Notes: a model not told the origin generated them from the letters alone. A stretch of 64,000 nt of DNA from Triparma columacea (GCA_030267965.1 BRYA01000065.1:5429-69428), one strand, 5' to 3'; shown: positions 34,204-49,272, counted from the stretch's first letter. Numbers and translations: made by a program.

Positions 34204-34813
34204 TCACATCACAATTTTGAAGAGCTCTCCAACATGTCTCATCACCCAATTTCCTCATCAAGAAAAAGCCAAAATCGACAGTGAGTCCTCAACCTCCAAA
34301 CTCTTCCAAACGTGCGAAACACCCCGTCATCTTTCAGCGATGTGCCACCTGTCTCTTTTTAAGACCTCTCGAACGAACGAAATGCGATATATGTGCCATC
34401 AAGCCCAGAACATCCCCACCTTTGAGCAGACCGAGAATCCAGTGATTGGCAAAATGCAGCCAGAACTGGATACTTATCCCCCCTATCACTACAACTTTGC
34501 AATACTATGCACTCGTCACTACCTCTCAAACAACGACATACCACAAAGCGACCAATGAAGTGATATATCTCTACCCTTCACAACGAGGGAGTGGGGTTGA
34601 CATTAGGTTTCTGCCCCAGTTCCACTACTTAGGGAGTAACTTTCGAGTTTTAAGGTTTTCATTCTTTGAATATTCCAATGCGTCAGTACTAGCGAGTCGT
34701 CCTTAACCTATCTCCCCATATCACTCCCCTCCCCGAGTCCTTCCCCTCCCCCCTCATCAATTCTAACCTCCCTACGCCCCTCCCCCCCCCTTCTTCCCCG
34801 TCCCTAGAATAAA
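34204..34813. other. Intergenic region upstream of the eS28 gene
   Basis: About 600 bases with no supported gene; plus-strand open frames here (for example 34040-34558) are Pro/Thr/Cys-rich without a motif. A polypyrimidine tract (34725-34800) ending CCCTAG at 34807, just seven bases before the eS28 ATG, looks like a splice acceptor and suggests a 5' UTR intron, common for ribosomal protein genes. Confidence 0.45.
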
Positions 34814-35011
34814 ATGGATCAGCCCGTGAAGCTCGCTAAGGTTAACCGCGTCCTCGGCCGTACCGGAAACACCGGTAACGTGACCCAGGTGCGTGTTGAG
34901 TTCATCGATGACCCAACCAGGTCCATCGTCCGTAACGTTAAGGGGCCCGTCCGCGAGGGAGACATCCTCTCCCTTCTTGAGTGGGAGCGTGAGGCTCGTC
35001 GCCTCCGTTAA
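34814..35011 (+). CDS. RPS28: 40S ribosomal protein eS28
   Basis: A complete 65-residue protein with no coding intron. [39 protein letters not shown] and the invariant C-terminus [12 protein letters not shown] identify eS28, a small-subunit protein at the mRNA exit channel. The length equals the usual family length. The codon use is strongly biased to C-ending codons, as expected for a highly expressed gene. It converges on the coiled-coil gene with 66 bases between stops. Confidence 0.98.
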   Translation: MDQPVKLAKVNRVLGRTGNTGNVTQVRVEFIDDPTRSIVRNVKGPVREGDILSLLEWEREARRLR

Positions 35012-35077
35012 TTACGGTATTGTTTCAAACAAAAGGTGCATTCATTTTTCTATCCATTTCTATTGTCTCCTTGAGGT

Positions 35078-36345
35078 CTACATGTAGTTGGCACTGCTGC
35101 CGTTGTTCTCCTTCCCCCCGGCACCACCTTCCTCGTTGAGCTCGACGTTCTCTTTGTCGTCCGCGGTGGTTTGAGGGAGAGGTAGGTACTTCTTGAATAC
35201 GACACCATAATCGGAATCCGCAACACAAGCCCGAAGGTTGACGCCAGGGAAGTCGTCGTTCTCGATGATTGCAGAGACTGCCTCCCTGATGGAGGATATG
35301 GCCACTTTGAACTCCACGACGCCCTCGGCCGGGATCGCCACGACTCCGCTCGTTCCCCTCCTGTGAGCCTCAAGCTTCTGCTCGTGCTGCTCCATGTCCT
35401 CGAGCATCTTGAAGAGGAGGCCGTAGATGCGCTTGCACTCCTCGTCGACAGTGCGACTCTCCTCTACGTACTCATCCCATTCCTCATGCATGCCGCGAAG
35501 CTTCTCGAAGATGCCCTGGATTTCGCCCCAGCTCTCCGTCTCGTCAAGGTGCTTTCCAATCCTAGAGAGAAGGTTCGGAGGAGGAACCTCGAAGCCCCAT
35601 TTGACGGAGAAGATGCTGGGAAGGGGGAGGGTGTGTGATGTGTCAAATGGGTTGTCATTGGCGTTGAAAGCGGGGTGTCAGGGTTTGTCGAATGTGTGTT
35701 TGTCCCTCACCTCTGCTGCTTCCACAACTCATTCATGCCGCCAATGTGCTTCTCCAGCACCTTGTTGTATTCCAGAATGGCCATCTCCTCCTTTCCCCTT
35801 TCCTCCTCCCTCCTGAGTCTCTCCTTCTCGACCACCCTCTCGACCTTTAGCCTGTTCTTCATCAAGACGTCCGTCTTGTTCTTCTGAGTCTTCACCATCG
35901 ACTGAGCTTTGATCACATCCCTCTCGTAGAGGGGGTAATCGTTGACCTTAAGCTCGTGGTTTTCTTTCTTGGCGTTGAGGACGAGGGCACCTGCGGTTTT
36001 TGAGGAGGGGAGGGAAGGGAGGGGGTGAGGGGGGTTCGGAGGGAGATTTTGTTTTTGGGTGAGAATATTAGGAGATTCAGGATATTACGAGACCAGTGGG
36101 TGGACGAGGCGGCACTTTCAACAATATATCCTCTCCTTCCTAGCCCAACCTCCCTTCAAGCTCCTCCCAAGCTCCCCAAATCAACCCCAAATCCCACCCA
36201 CGCTTCGCCCATCTCCTCCCACCCTCTCAATCTCACTCAGTTCAGCGACCCTTGCCTCGCGCTCGTTTTTCTTCTTGAGCCTCTCATCCTTTTCCTTGTT
36301 CAGTGCAGAGAACTTGGCCCTCAAGACGTTGATTTTCTCCTCCAT
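35078..36345 (-). CDS. Coiled-coil protein of unknown function
   Basis: At least three exons: start ATG at 36345 (MEEKINVLRAKFSALNKEKD), a middle exon from about 35990 to 35710 (LVLNAKKENHELKVNDYPLY, then a Lys/Glu coiled coil ending ELWKQQR), and a last exon from about 35620 to 35078. The first intron boundary is uncertain: a GTGGGT donor near 36200 would keep frame. The protein is about 310 residues, almost entirely charged helix in its first half; the second half contains EEWDEYVEESRTVDEECKRI and ends in a Glu/Gly/Asn-rich tail. The pattern resembles CCDC-type axonemal or cytoskeletal proteins, but I cannot name the family. The start is 169 bases from the divergent CTP synthase. Confidence 0.7.
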
Positions 36346-36514
36346 TGTGTGTTTGTGTGAGTGTGGATTGGATGTGGAGGATTTCGGCCCTTCTTCTTCT
36401 TCAGACTGCTGAACTTTGCTCTTTGGAACCAGCAAATTGTCGAGCAAAGTTAAAGCGTTATTCTTCGAAAATTCACATTAGATCGCACTCGTCTACCACA
36501 AAAGAAGTAGCATA

Positions 36515-38757
<2,243 letters not shown>

Positions 38758-38813
38758 GGGAGCGGAAGGGAGATGTATGTGTGTGTGGGGGTGTGGGGGG
38801 GGGTGGGGAGGGG

Positions 38814-38837
38814 NNNNNNNNNNNNNNNNNNNNNNNN
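38814..38837. other. Assembly gap (N run)
   Basis: Twenty-four undetermined bases directly after a GT- and G-rich simple tract (38774-38813) in the 3' flank of CTP synthase. The gap is not in a coding exon. Confidence 1.
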
Positions 38838-39072
38838 GAGAAACTGGCTGTGAAAAAGTGCAGAAAACCCGATTTAATCAAAGGACGGTTGGTCAATTCA
38901 GGGGGAAGGAAGAACAATTGTAAACCCCCCCCCCCCCGTTAGAAACGAAGGACTACTCCTCAACAGTGGGCGGAAGAGAAACACGTGGAAGGAATATATC
39001 AAAGGCTAATAATAAATTGGTCGAAACAAAACAAAAACAAAAAAAACAGTCTTGAATCTATTTCCCCCCCCC

Positions 39073-39846
39073 CTACCCCCTAGCAACGTGTCCCATGTTG
39101 ACTTCAATCTGTCTCTCAACCCGTTCCCAGAACCTCCCCTCGTTCACGCACCTAACGACCTCCCGGACGTCCTGGATTGTCTCGGTTCCAGACACCCAGC
39201 ATGGTGACGTGTACATTTCATGCAAACGCTAACGCAAGGAGTTTTCGGGGGTGGGGGGGGAGGGTGGGGGATTTAAGGAATTTAGCATTAGAAAAGTGTG
39301 CGGGTTCCCCACCCGTGCTCAGGCAAAAGTAACTCTCACCTCCTCTAACACTCTCATCCTCCCCTCATTCTCTTCCATCTCCTTCTCATGTTCCTCCCCC
39401 AGTTCCATAGTGACCTCGAATACCTCTTCGTTAAGTCCCTCCCTAACCTCCCCCTCATCTATCCCTTTCTCTGACCAGCGTGGGTTGGTGAGGATGGTGT
39501 TTATTATAGTATCCTGCCTACCTCTACGGGATAGGATGGTTGAGTTTGATACTGTTAATATGTGAGATGGATCAGGGTGTGATGATAGGTATGTTACACC
39601 ACGTTTGTATGATACGTTGGAGCAGTTGTGTATATCAGAGGGAGAGGGGACATTTGACTCTCCACTTGATGACGACTGATGTAGAGCTAAATCAGGATGA
39701 AATCGCCGTTGGTATGTACGATATTCTAATTTTAAGGATTGGATTTCATCTGATGTTAAACAGAATCGTTGAATTGAAGGGAGGAGAAGCAAATTTGAAC
39801 TTTTTGGAGAAGGAAATGTCTTGACGAAGATTAGGAATGGATTCAT
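39073..39846 (-). CDS. HSCB: HSCB/Jac1 mitochondrial Fe-S cluster co-chaperone
   Basis: Two exons: 39846-39340 and about 39171-39073 (39180 is an equally in-frame acceptor); about 201 residues. The N-terminus (MNPFLIFVKTFPSPKSSNLL) is basic and hydrophobic, fitting mitochondrial import. The J-like domain has YRTYQRRFHPDLAL with the HPD motif; a region with NVSYKRGVTYLSSHPD stands where HscB has its NxAYxxLxDPxxRA helix; the HSCB_C helical bundle follows (EEVFEVTMELGEE ... WERVERQIEVNM). HSCB delivers the ISCU-bound cluster to the Hsp70 chaperone. The canonical N-terminal zinc Cys pairs of animal HSCB are absent, as in yeast Jac1. Divergent from the EF-hand gene at 40352. Confidence 0.82.
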
Positions 39847-40351
39847 TTTTATTTGTTACCCGAACCGACTGATTATTCTATGATGGAATATGGTGATGCA
39901 ATACGGTTAGGGTTCAAAGAGAGGAGGACGAAGGGAGGAGGAAGAAGCTGATAAGATTTGTACAACAAAAGGTTTTGAGAAAGCACCGAAATCGAAGAAT
40001 AGAAAAAATTAAGAAGAAGGAAAGCAACAGCCTTGCACCTTTTTGCAAAATTTCCTCCTCTTACTTATCCTTCCATCCTTCCGCAACCTCCTCCACCCCC
40101 CAGCTTCATATACACACACGCGAAATTCCCACAAGAACCTTACTTGGCCCGCTTGGGCAATAATTAAACAACCCCCTCCTGCTCGGACTGTTGTTGGGGC
40201 ATTAACCTTTGCAGCCCCCCAACCTTTTACAGTTCTAACAACCCCATTTGTACTCCCGAGAAGCGCCTCTCAACTCATCCGCCCCCCCTGGGAGCAGCAA
40301 ATTGTACCTAGGGCTTGAACAAAGCTCCCATCTCCCACCTCTCCCTTAACC
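39847..40351. other. Divergent intergenic region, HSCB / EF-hand gene
   Basis: About 500 bases with no supported gene. AT-rich near HSCB, then C-rich. Plus-strand open frames (39975-40163, 40043-40318) are Pro/Ser/Thr-rich and unremarkable, and probably represent the 5' UTR of the next gene. Confidence 0.4.
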
Positions 40352-42348
40352 ATGGGGGCCCAAGTATCACGGCGCTACAAGTATGGCATCCGTCCCAAGA
40401 AGTACTTCAAAACCAAGATAATGCCGGAGATGAAGGAGACCTTTGGGATCCTCGACTTCACCTACCAGAATGCATACCAGCTTTTCAAGGCCTTCATAGA
40501 GATAGACTTTGACAATTCTGGCGAAGTCACCGTGCAGGAGTTCCACCAATTCCTAGGCCTCAAGCCCAGCCGCTTCTCGGAGAGAATATTCGGTATCCTT
40601 GACCTCGACGAGTCTGGCGCGCTAGAATTCAACGAGTTTGTTATCGGCATCTGGAACTTCTGCACCTACGACGCCCTCCTAATTACAAAGTTCGCGTTCG
40701 ACATATTCGACATAGACGACATTGGTAAGCTGCAGCTTGCGGAGTGCGAGGCGCTGATCAGGATGGTCTATGATGAGGCTGACGCCGACCCTGACTTAAT
40801 GAAGAAGATAGACGCGGACCAGGACGGGGAAATTACAATAGACGAGTTCGCCGCCTTGATCACGCGGCAACCTCAGATCCTCCAGCCAGCGTTCGACATG
40901 CAGCGGGCCCTCCGGAACAAGTGCTTCGGGATAAAGTTTTGGGAACTCGCAACAGAGAAGCGGAAGGACTACTTTGCGTCTTACGACAGCCTCGCCAACT
41001 CCTCGTGGGAGAGCATACAGAAGATCCTACTCATCAGACAGAAGGAGAGGGAGGAGGAGGCGAAGAGGGAGCAGGAGGCTTTCGTAGCTGAGGCGCACGA
41101 AAGGATGACGGAGCACAAGGACAAGAAGACCGAGCAGTTCAACGAGCAGCAGGAGAGGAGGAAAAAGACCATGGAGAGGATCCGGGCCAAGGAGCTTCCC
41201 GAGGAGGCCGACGAGAGGGAGCACTGGGCGATGTTCGCGGAGTGCAAGTCAAACATGGACGCAGAGTGCACGTTCGCTAGGCTGAGCTGGAAGATTGACG
41301 AGAGGGCGGCCATGTGGGACCTTTTGGACAAACTCAAGAGCATGCACGACGTCACGATGGAGGCGCAGGAGGCGAGGGACATCGCACTGGCAGACGGACC
41401 GGACGGGGACGCGAAGGCGGACGCGTACCTTAGGACGAAGGCGGGGAAGAAGAAGATACTCTTTGACACCACCGTCTGCTACGGGAACATGCTACACAAG
41501 AACTGGGTTAAGGGGAACGCACTGCAGAGGGTGCTGGCGCCCATGTTCAAACCGGAGGGACCGGGGCAGGTTACGGTTATGGCGAGGGTGGCGAAGAAAA
41601 TGATATGCGGGAATAAGGGGGACTTGGACGCTGCGCATACGGAGGCGCTTGGGAGCACGACGGAAAGGTGAGGGCAAGGCTATGTGGCACCGGAGGGAGG
41701 GCGGGGGGGCGGGCGGGGGGTGTTGCCTAGATTCTTATCTTATCCGTGCAACTCCAACTAACACATGCGGCTTCTCCCCCCAGCTACCATAAGCTCGAGA
41801 AGGAAAAGACTAGGGACAAGTACTTTGACGCGCGCAAGCAGGCGGAGGTCGATTTCAAGGAGCTCACCCAGGAGATCGTCGAGCTTTTCGGGACCAGGAA
41901 CACCCGGTGGGAGCGGCTGTACGACCAGGATGCTCAGACCACTTACCTTTACAACTGGAAGAACGGTAAAACCTTAGCGGGGAACCCGGCGATATGCGAG
42001 GTTTGCGACGAGGAGATCGAAGAGGTAGACTTCAAGTGCTTTAACTGTAACACTTTGAGGAGCAACGTTAACCAGCCAAAGTATAAGGGCAGGACACCTC
42101 TGGAGGACCTGATGGATATCACGTACCTAGACCAGGGAAAGAAGAACGACGAGGGAGCATTCTTGGGGAGATCGAAGAGCGACGATGATCTAGAATTCGA
42201 GGAAGAAGAGGAAGACCAGAAGGGGGTCATGGGGGTCCTGAGGAGCAAGACGAAGACGCTGAAGAGGACCTTTAGGAAAAGCAAGGGAGGGGCTATGATG
42301 AGGACTTTCAGGAAAACTCTAGGGAAGAAGGAAGAGGGCGGAGAGTAG
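40352..42348 (+). CDS. EF-hand protein with WW-like and zinc-binding segments
   Basis: Two exons: 40352-41667 and 41784-42348; 626 residues, joined in frame. MGAQVSRR suggests N-myristoylation. Four EF-hand loops in residues 45-170: IDFDNSGEVTVQEF, LDLDESGALEFNEF, a weaker FDIDDIGKLQLAE and IDADQDGEITIDEF. Then a long charged coiled coil (about 225-300), a helical region, a WW-like strand set (TRWERLYDQDAQTTYLYNW, about 485) and a four-cysteine cluster (CEVCDEEI ... CFNC). The C-terminus is Lys/Arg-rich with two RTFRK repeats. Its EF-hand half resembles the product of the 21391-23026 gene. Calcium sensor or scaffold by inference. Confidence 0.87.
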
Positions 42349-42646
42349 CAGGGTCTACTAAGGAAGTTAAGACTGTGTATGTAACAACAACAACAAACAT
42401 ATTTTATAAACCCGAATCATGAAAAGACGACAAAGGGTCTTCGACCTCCCCCGATTCGACAAAGAGAGTTCGGAGAATGAAAAGATTTTTCGCTTCTGCA
42501 CAGATAAAATTGTCCTGTACCGCAATTTTCAGACCCCGCAAGGCTTGTCCGAAGCAAGGTCTAATATCACCCTCTAATAAACTTTTACTTTTGACGCCTT
42601 CAACAATATTCCCCCTCCTGCCGGTGTTCCCAAGCAAAGCTTCCTG
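42349..42646. other. Intergenic region before the DUF1800-DUF1501 gene
   Basis: About 300 bases. It contains the 3' flank of the EF-hand gene (ACAACAACAAC near 42382). A minus-strand 85-codon open frame here has no motif and is judged a chance frame. Confidence 0.4.
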
Positions 42647-45600
42647 ATGTCCAAACACCATGGTTCCTGGGTTCAGGGACCCTCTAACCCCCTCAGACAG
42701 GCTTCAAAGAACGCGGATGATAAGATGTTCAACTTCCAAATCGAGGAGCCTTCTTCCAGAACGGTAAATAGGTCCAAGAGGTGAGAGCCCCGAAGGATGC
42801 CAAACTGTTGATATTATTTCCGTCATCCTCTCTCGTGCTAACCCCCCAAAACCAACCGCAAACCTCGAAACTGTAGACTCAAGAACATATGCGGGTGCTA
42901 CTTCTCCAACACGTACCTTTTGGTTGGGGTTCTTGCAGTCTTGTCGATTGCCGGCGTTGCAGGGGCCTTCCTCGCTGGGCTCTTCTCTCCGGCCATCGAC
43001 CCGGCGTCCTCGGCTGCACCTATCGGAGTTTCGGGCAGCACGTACGTTGAAATATCCAGCGGTAGACAACTATTCTTCATGGAGAAGGTTTTGCCTGATG
43101 GAACGACCATCCCTGCGGCTCGATCTTATGACGGTAATGAATGGGAAGGCATCCCGCCCCTCAACCTTAACTTCTCGTGTGGCAGGAGCTGTAAGACTAA
43201 GATTCCTTCAGACGGAACCTTCCAAGTTCGAAACATTAACACTGGGAACCTGCCATCGTCCAAGTCGGCAGAGAGTGCCAGGTTCCTCAACCAAGCAACC
43301 TTCGGCGCAACCAAAGAAGAGATCGACAGTTTTAAAGATCGCTTCTCTTGGTTGAAGGATCAGATAGACAGCACACCCATGACATCTCACCGCCAGTATT
43401 ACCGCGAGAGAAGCAACTTCAGGTTACCAATGACAGGGTTGGATGTAGGCAACGTCCGCGGGCCGTGCGAGCAAAAGTCACGTTGGCACCGGCTTGCCTT
43501 CAACAACAACGACATTGGAAAGACTGTATCCTTCGACACAAGCGGCTCAGTGACGCTTGTCCTCGTAGATGGAGAAGTTAGAACTGAGCTCGACTCTGAC
43601 ACCACAGATTTTGGCACCACAACGTCGCAAATAGTCATCTGCAAAGTGGAAGAGAAGTTTGACGGCGTCATTAAATTCGGGTCAGGTTCGGACTGCAATG
43701 GAAAGACAAATAATCAACTGATAAAATTCGAAGCCACCGCCCCGCCTAGCGAGCGTGTTGTCGTCACCGCTCCCGACAGCAGTTTTGTTGAGCTTGACTT
43801 TAAAGTTGACAACGTGAAGATCCTCTCAGACTCTGTTACTCGAAACTGCGCAACAAAAATTGACGCAACTCTCTTTGCGCGGGTGGAGTCGAGCTCAACC
43901 TACTATATCTACGATCCAAGGGTCGACCGCATCGATAACTCTTTGGAGAACCCTTCCACGAAACCTGCTGTGCCTGGAGAGTCATGTTCGAACGTACCAA
44001 AATCATTCGTAAACGCTCACACCTGCGTTGCTGACACGTCGGCCTGCCAGGCTCCTGTATTCTCAACCGAACTGACCCTCGATGCTCCAACAATTTTGAA
44101 GTTTTATGAGTTGGCTGAACGCCACGTCCACTACATTGAAGGCCTCACCACGCTCGACATGAGTTCGCCGTGCAAATCCGCAACGTCGCGCTGGATGAAA
44201 CAGTCGAGTGGAGTTTGCTCAGGAGATAGCACGGATGCCGCCATCAAGTCTGTCATTGAGACCGCCATCGCTGAATCTCCCGATATGAACGGAGACATAG
44301 TTGACATAGATGTGAAGGGCGAATGTTCAGATAGCAGCGACTCAGCCGTTGGCGCAAAGGTGATGGTGGACAACGTATGTTACGAAAACGTTCACCCCAA
44401 CGAACACGACGTGTACGATTTTACCTACTGGACGCACACGCATCCTGGAAATGTGAACGCATTCAAAGAAGGGAGAGCAAATCCAATTGCGGCAGTCGCG
44501 CTTTCTGGGTCAGCAAAGATTGTGTTTCCTTCTTGGCATCCGATTCCCCGCTGGGCGCAGGGACTTGGCGAGAATCAACGAAACTCGATTGTTCGCATAG
44601 GCCGTCTGGGAGAAACCATCAGCTTTGGAGAGCTCCCTGAGCAAATTCAACGTAGGGAGGTGTCCGACCACTTCGGGGCGACTGCGCTTGCTGCAACCAC
44701 TGGCGGGGTCGAAGTTTGTGGCTCACCGGGGGAGGTGAGTTCTATTCCAAGTCTTGGCATGAGGTTTGGAACGAGCACTCTTGACTCGAATGACAATCGC
44801 AACCAGGCTACAAACTTGAGCGACCAGAAGCACTTTGCTCCTGAGGCAAAGCAGATGGTCTTCACGACACTCGCACTGAATGCCAAAGATCAATTGAGAC
44901 AAAGGATGGCGTGGGCACTGTCCCAGACCCTCGTCTTAAGTGCCGATGGGGCCGGTAACCCTAACGAGAACGAGAAGTTCCTCGCGTACTACGATATCTT
45001 CGTAAGGCACGCGTTTGGGAACTACAGGGATATTTTGAAGGAGGTGACATACTCGCCAGCAATGGGCAGCATGTTGTCATATCTCGGTTCGAAGAGGTGA
45101 GTTTGGGACGAAGAAGGTACCTACACATACATTGCATATTTTTTGTCTTTAGCTAACTCTAACGTCGATGTACTGCTCAAACATCATCGCAGCTTTGCAG
45201 AAATGCTGAAATCGACCGGGTCGGAGATCTATCCTGACGAGAATTATGCCCGTGAGCTGATGCAACTGTTCACGATCGGACTTTTCAAGCTTCAGGCTGA
45301 CGGTACCCACGTCCTTGACGAGCAAGGCAAGCCGCTTGGGTCATATGACAACGACCAAATTATCACCTTTGCTCGGGTTTGGACTGGTTTTCAGAGGCAG
45401 GCGTCTCGCGGGAACATTGAGGGTAGCAATGGCGATGGGTCAGCGAACAATGTGGATCCAATGCGGATAATCCACAACCACCATGACTATTTCCCCAAGG
45501 CTGACACTCTTGGAGGCTATCTAGGCGACAACACAGTTCTATGCGAGGACCTACCTGAAAAAGCTTTCCTGCTTAAGGGGGCCGCCTATCGCTACCTCGG

Positions 45601-48600
45601 ACACTCGTCTTTGCCTGTAATGCAGTATGATCACAAGCACATGGCGACGGCAGAACTGTATTTTTCAAAGAGGAACGAGGAGCTGAAGCAGATGGATCTC
45701 AGCCAAGATTCAGAGCTCTACGCTGCTCTCTGCAACGCCGACTCGTCAGGAAATTGCAAATTCAAGAGTGATGTCATCCTCGACATGGATTTGAAATGCA
45801 CAGGCAAAGAATGTCTGATACAACAGCCGCGCGTCGTCAGAATTGACGTAACATCCAACGGAGATGTGGTTTCGACGTTCTACGAGTACGTTCGTCGACC
45901 GTGTGTCGACCTCCTGTTCCCCGAGAATGCGGTTCTCGTTACTTCGCACAGCAAGAATACTCCTCGAGCTTGCGCAAATCCGAAGCTTCCAATTGCACTA
46001 GCGGTATGTTGTCTCGAGGGAACAAAAAATTGCTGGACCGGACCGGCAGGGGCTGGGCCGGCGACGGTGTTCACAGGCGAGGTGAGCAAGGATGTTAGGA
46101 TGGGAGGAGAAATGTCGCCATAATTCTTACACATCGTTCATCGCAGAGAGTGACGCAAAAGGAGGCGATATCGCGTTGTGAGGCGAAAGGTTTGAAGGCA
46201 CTTAGCTTCAGCATGACCAATTACGATTACAGCTGGGCGTTCTGGAACCACGCGCCTTGCGAGATGCAAGTTCAGGTCAATCCCGACGGCCTCGTAGCTC
46301 GGGTTGACGTTTTGATAAATAACAAAGGCCTCCCCCACGTTCGCATCGACAACCGAAACTACTTCCACGTGCACTGGGCCGGAGGAGTGTTTCCAAAGGT
46401 TGAGGACGGGTGCCTCGCCGAGGCCAACGGGACGTCCGCCTGCACCTTGCACGTTGGGGACCACGGGGGGGCGAGCTGCTTGTGCGATATCACCGTGGAG
46501 CACTCAGCGCCTTTCTCCAGTGAAGATAGACCTAGCCGGGACCAAATTATGGAGAGCCTCGACATTGGCTTCAGAGATCCATCGGGGGACCCAGAATTGA
46601 CAGCCATCAACTACGGCGGCTCTGTGGTCGCGTACTCGAGCTCTGTCGGGAACAGCACCTTCATCACCGCTTACAAGGTCGTTGACTCCCTTGGCCGAAC
46701 CCAGTTTCTCAAGAACACCCTCTCCACCGTCCGCCTAACGTCGAGCGATCTAACCTTCCGAAACCCCCCCACCTTCATGAGCGTTATCGAGCCCACTACC
46801 CGCGACGCCTCTAACGACGTGGACAGCCTGATCGACCATCTGTTCTACCATCCCAATACTGCGCCGTTCATAGCGCACAAGCTCATACAGAGGTTCACCA
46901 CGAGCAACCCGTCTCCCCGATACGTGAAAGCTGTCGCCACCGCCTTCAGGACCGGCAATTACAACGGGAAGGACTTCGGCTCCGGCTCTTACGGCGATCT
47001 CGGGGCCACCGTGGCGGCAATATTCCTAGACAGTGAGGCGGCTTCGCAGGTGTTGGACTCCGACCCCTCCTTCGGCACGATGCGAGAGCCCCTCCTGAAG
47101 ATCCTCCATCTCCTCCGTTCCCTCTCTTACTCCCCTGTCGACGATCCCGAGCTCGAGCTTCGTTCTATGCCCGAGAAGATCGGCCAGATGGCATACGAAT
47201 CACCCACGGTGTTCAACTACTACGACCCGACGTTCGTACCTCACCAGCTTGCAGCCCGGGATATAAAGGCCCCCGAGGGCCAGCTCCTCAACGCCCCCTT
47301 CACGATCTCCTGGCTGAACGGGGTGACTAGTCTAATCCGTTATGGTTTGACCCGTTGTTCCGGAGGCTTCGCTTACGACGCTCGAACTAACTGTATCGAC
47401 GTCGACAGGAACACGCTGTCCCCCGAGGAGCAGGGCAACGTCGCCGGGAGGTTAACGTACGAGCCCTCCCCCCTCCCCGAGGTCGAGGAGACGGCCGCAC
47501 CCACGGTGGCGCCGGCCTTGGAGAACAGGACGTGCGTGGACGACCCCGAGTGGAGGAGGTTCAACTTTGACACCGACACGCCGTACAATCACGACTGCTC
47601 GGGCTCGGCCAAAAGGCGGAGCAATGGGAAAACCTGGGTCTGCAACGAGTTCAGCACCTCTGTAACGGACCAGTACGGGAGGACCGACTACGAGGCTTGT
47701 CCGGTGTCCTGCGGCTCCTGCCCGGCGAACGTCGAAGGGCTGGTAAGGGGGGAGCAGGTGGTCGACGAGCTCACCCTGCTCCTGACGAGCGGTCGGATGA
47801 GCTCCCACAACAGGGCCATAATCGTCGGGGAGTACGAGAAGGAGCTGAGTAGGTACGGGGACGTGGGGAAGGCCACGAGGGCCGCGGAGCAGCTCATCGT
47901 GATGACCCCGGAGTTCCACAGCACAGCCTTCAACGACGTCGTTGATGGGGAGGATTTCAGGGTGATCAAGGAGGAGGAGCCCGCGAAGGTGGCGAGCGAT
48001 TACAAGGCCCTGGTGTACGTGATGATGTTCGGGGCCGCGGACAGCTACAATTTTATCGTGCCACACTCCGAATGCGGCGACAAGGACATGTACGAAAACT
48101 ACAAGAGTGTCCGCGGGAACGTCGCCCTTAGCAAGGGCTCCCTTCTCGAGGTAGATTCTGGTGGGTCCCACCAGGTATGCAAGAAGTTCGGCCTCCACCC
48201 GTCCCTCTCCCACGTTCGGGACATGTACAATGACGGCGACGCCTCCTTCATCGCCAACGTCGGCGTCCTAACCGAAAGGATAACCCAGGAGGAGTTCCAC
48301 AAGAAGAGCAGCAAGCGGCCCCCGAGCCTCTTCAGCCACAACAGCCAGGCCCAGGCCCTCCACACGGCTCAGCCCGAGGATCCGACCGGGAGCGGCTGGA
48401 TCGGCAGGCTGAAGGATGTGTTGGTAGAGAAGGGGGTAACGGTTGGGGCTTACAGCATAGACGGTAACTCCAAGGTCCTCGAGACGGATGTCAGCAGCGC
48501 CGCCAACGTCATTAGCAAGTTTGAGGGCGTCGTGCCCTTCGACGCGGACGGGAACTTGGAGAGGCTCTACCCCGCCATTAGGAACATAACTAGCGTGAAG

Positions 48601-49272
48601 GGCTCCAGCTTCCTCGGAGAAACTTTCGCGGACAGCCTCCAGACGATGTTCAAGCGTACATCTGAGCTCGAGAGTGCGCTGGAGGGGGCTGAGGTGACCA
48701 GGGAGTACGTAGGCGGTCAGCTCACCTCCCAGTTCAAGCAGGTCAGCAAGATAATAAGGGCCAACGAGGTGTCCATGAAGAACGAGAGGGACGTCTTCTA
48801 CGTCTACATCGGCGGGTGGGACACTCACACCAACCTCGGGGACAAGCTCACGTCGAACCTCGAAGAGGTCGACGGCGCCCTAGAGGCGTTCACGGGGGAG
48901 ATGAAGGACCTGGGAATATGGGACTCCGTGGCAGTCGTGACAGCGAGCGACTTCGGGAGGACGCTCACGGACAACGGGGTGGGTACGGACCACGCGTGGG
49001 CCGGGAACCACTTCGTTCTGGGGGGGGGGGTTAAGGGGGGGAAGGTCCACGGGAAGTTCATTGACGAGTACGGGGAGGAGGGGAGCCAAAACGTGGGGAG
49101 GGGGAGGCTGATACCTACGACCCCCTGGGAGGGGTGGTGGAACCCAATTGTTAGGTGGTTTGGGGTTGAGGAGGAGGAAGACGTAGAGAGGGTCCTCCCG
49201 AACCTAGGGAACTTTGCGAGGGATGGGGTAGAGGTTATTGAGCTTGGTGAGATGTTTGGAGGGGGGGTGTAG
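42647..49272 (+). CDS. Membrane-anchored DUF1800-DUF1501 fusion protein
   Basis: Four exons: 42647-42780, 42877-45096, 45193-46081, 46147-49272; 2122 residues, all joins in frame. The N-terminal 50 residues are cytosolic and basic (VNRSKRLKNICGC), followed by one helix (YLLVGVLAVLSIAGVAGAF): a type II anchor, so the bulk is probably lumenal or extracellular. DUF1800 begins at about 170 (ARFLNQATFGATKEE) and includes MRQ-like LRQRMAWALSQTLVLS and ENYARELMQLFTIGLF. It is interrupted by Cys-rich inserts and continues to about 1500. A ShK-like six-Cys cluster lies at about 1545-1605. DUF1501 spans about 1695-2115 (VYVMMFGAADSYNF, YIGGWDTHTNLGDKL, VVTASDFGRTLTDNG, HAWAGNHFVLGG). In bacteria the two families are usually adjacent genes for exported proteins of unknown activity; DUF1501 resembles alkaline-phosphatase-fold enzymes. 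Confidence 0.88.

Noticed and set aside
34040..34558. 172-codon plus-strand frame upstream of eS28
   Set aside because: Pro/Thr/Cys-rich with no domain; overlaps the presumed promoter and the antisense of a better minus-strand frame.
42404..42661. 85-codon minus-strand frame before the DUF fusion
   Set aside because: Overlaps the 5' end of the plus-strand gene and shows no motif.
47452..48213. 253-codon minus-strand frame opposite the DUF1501 region
   Set aside because: Shadow of a GC-rich coding exon; no start context or motif.
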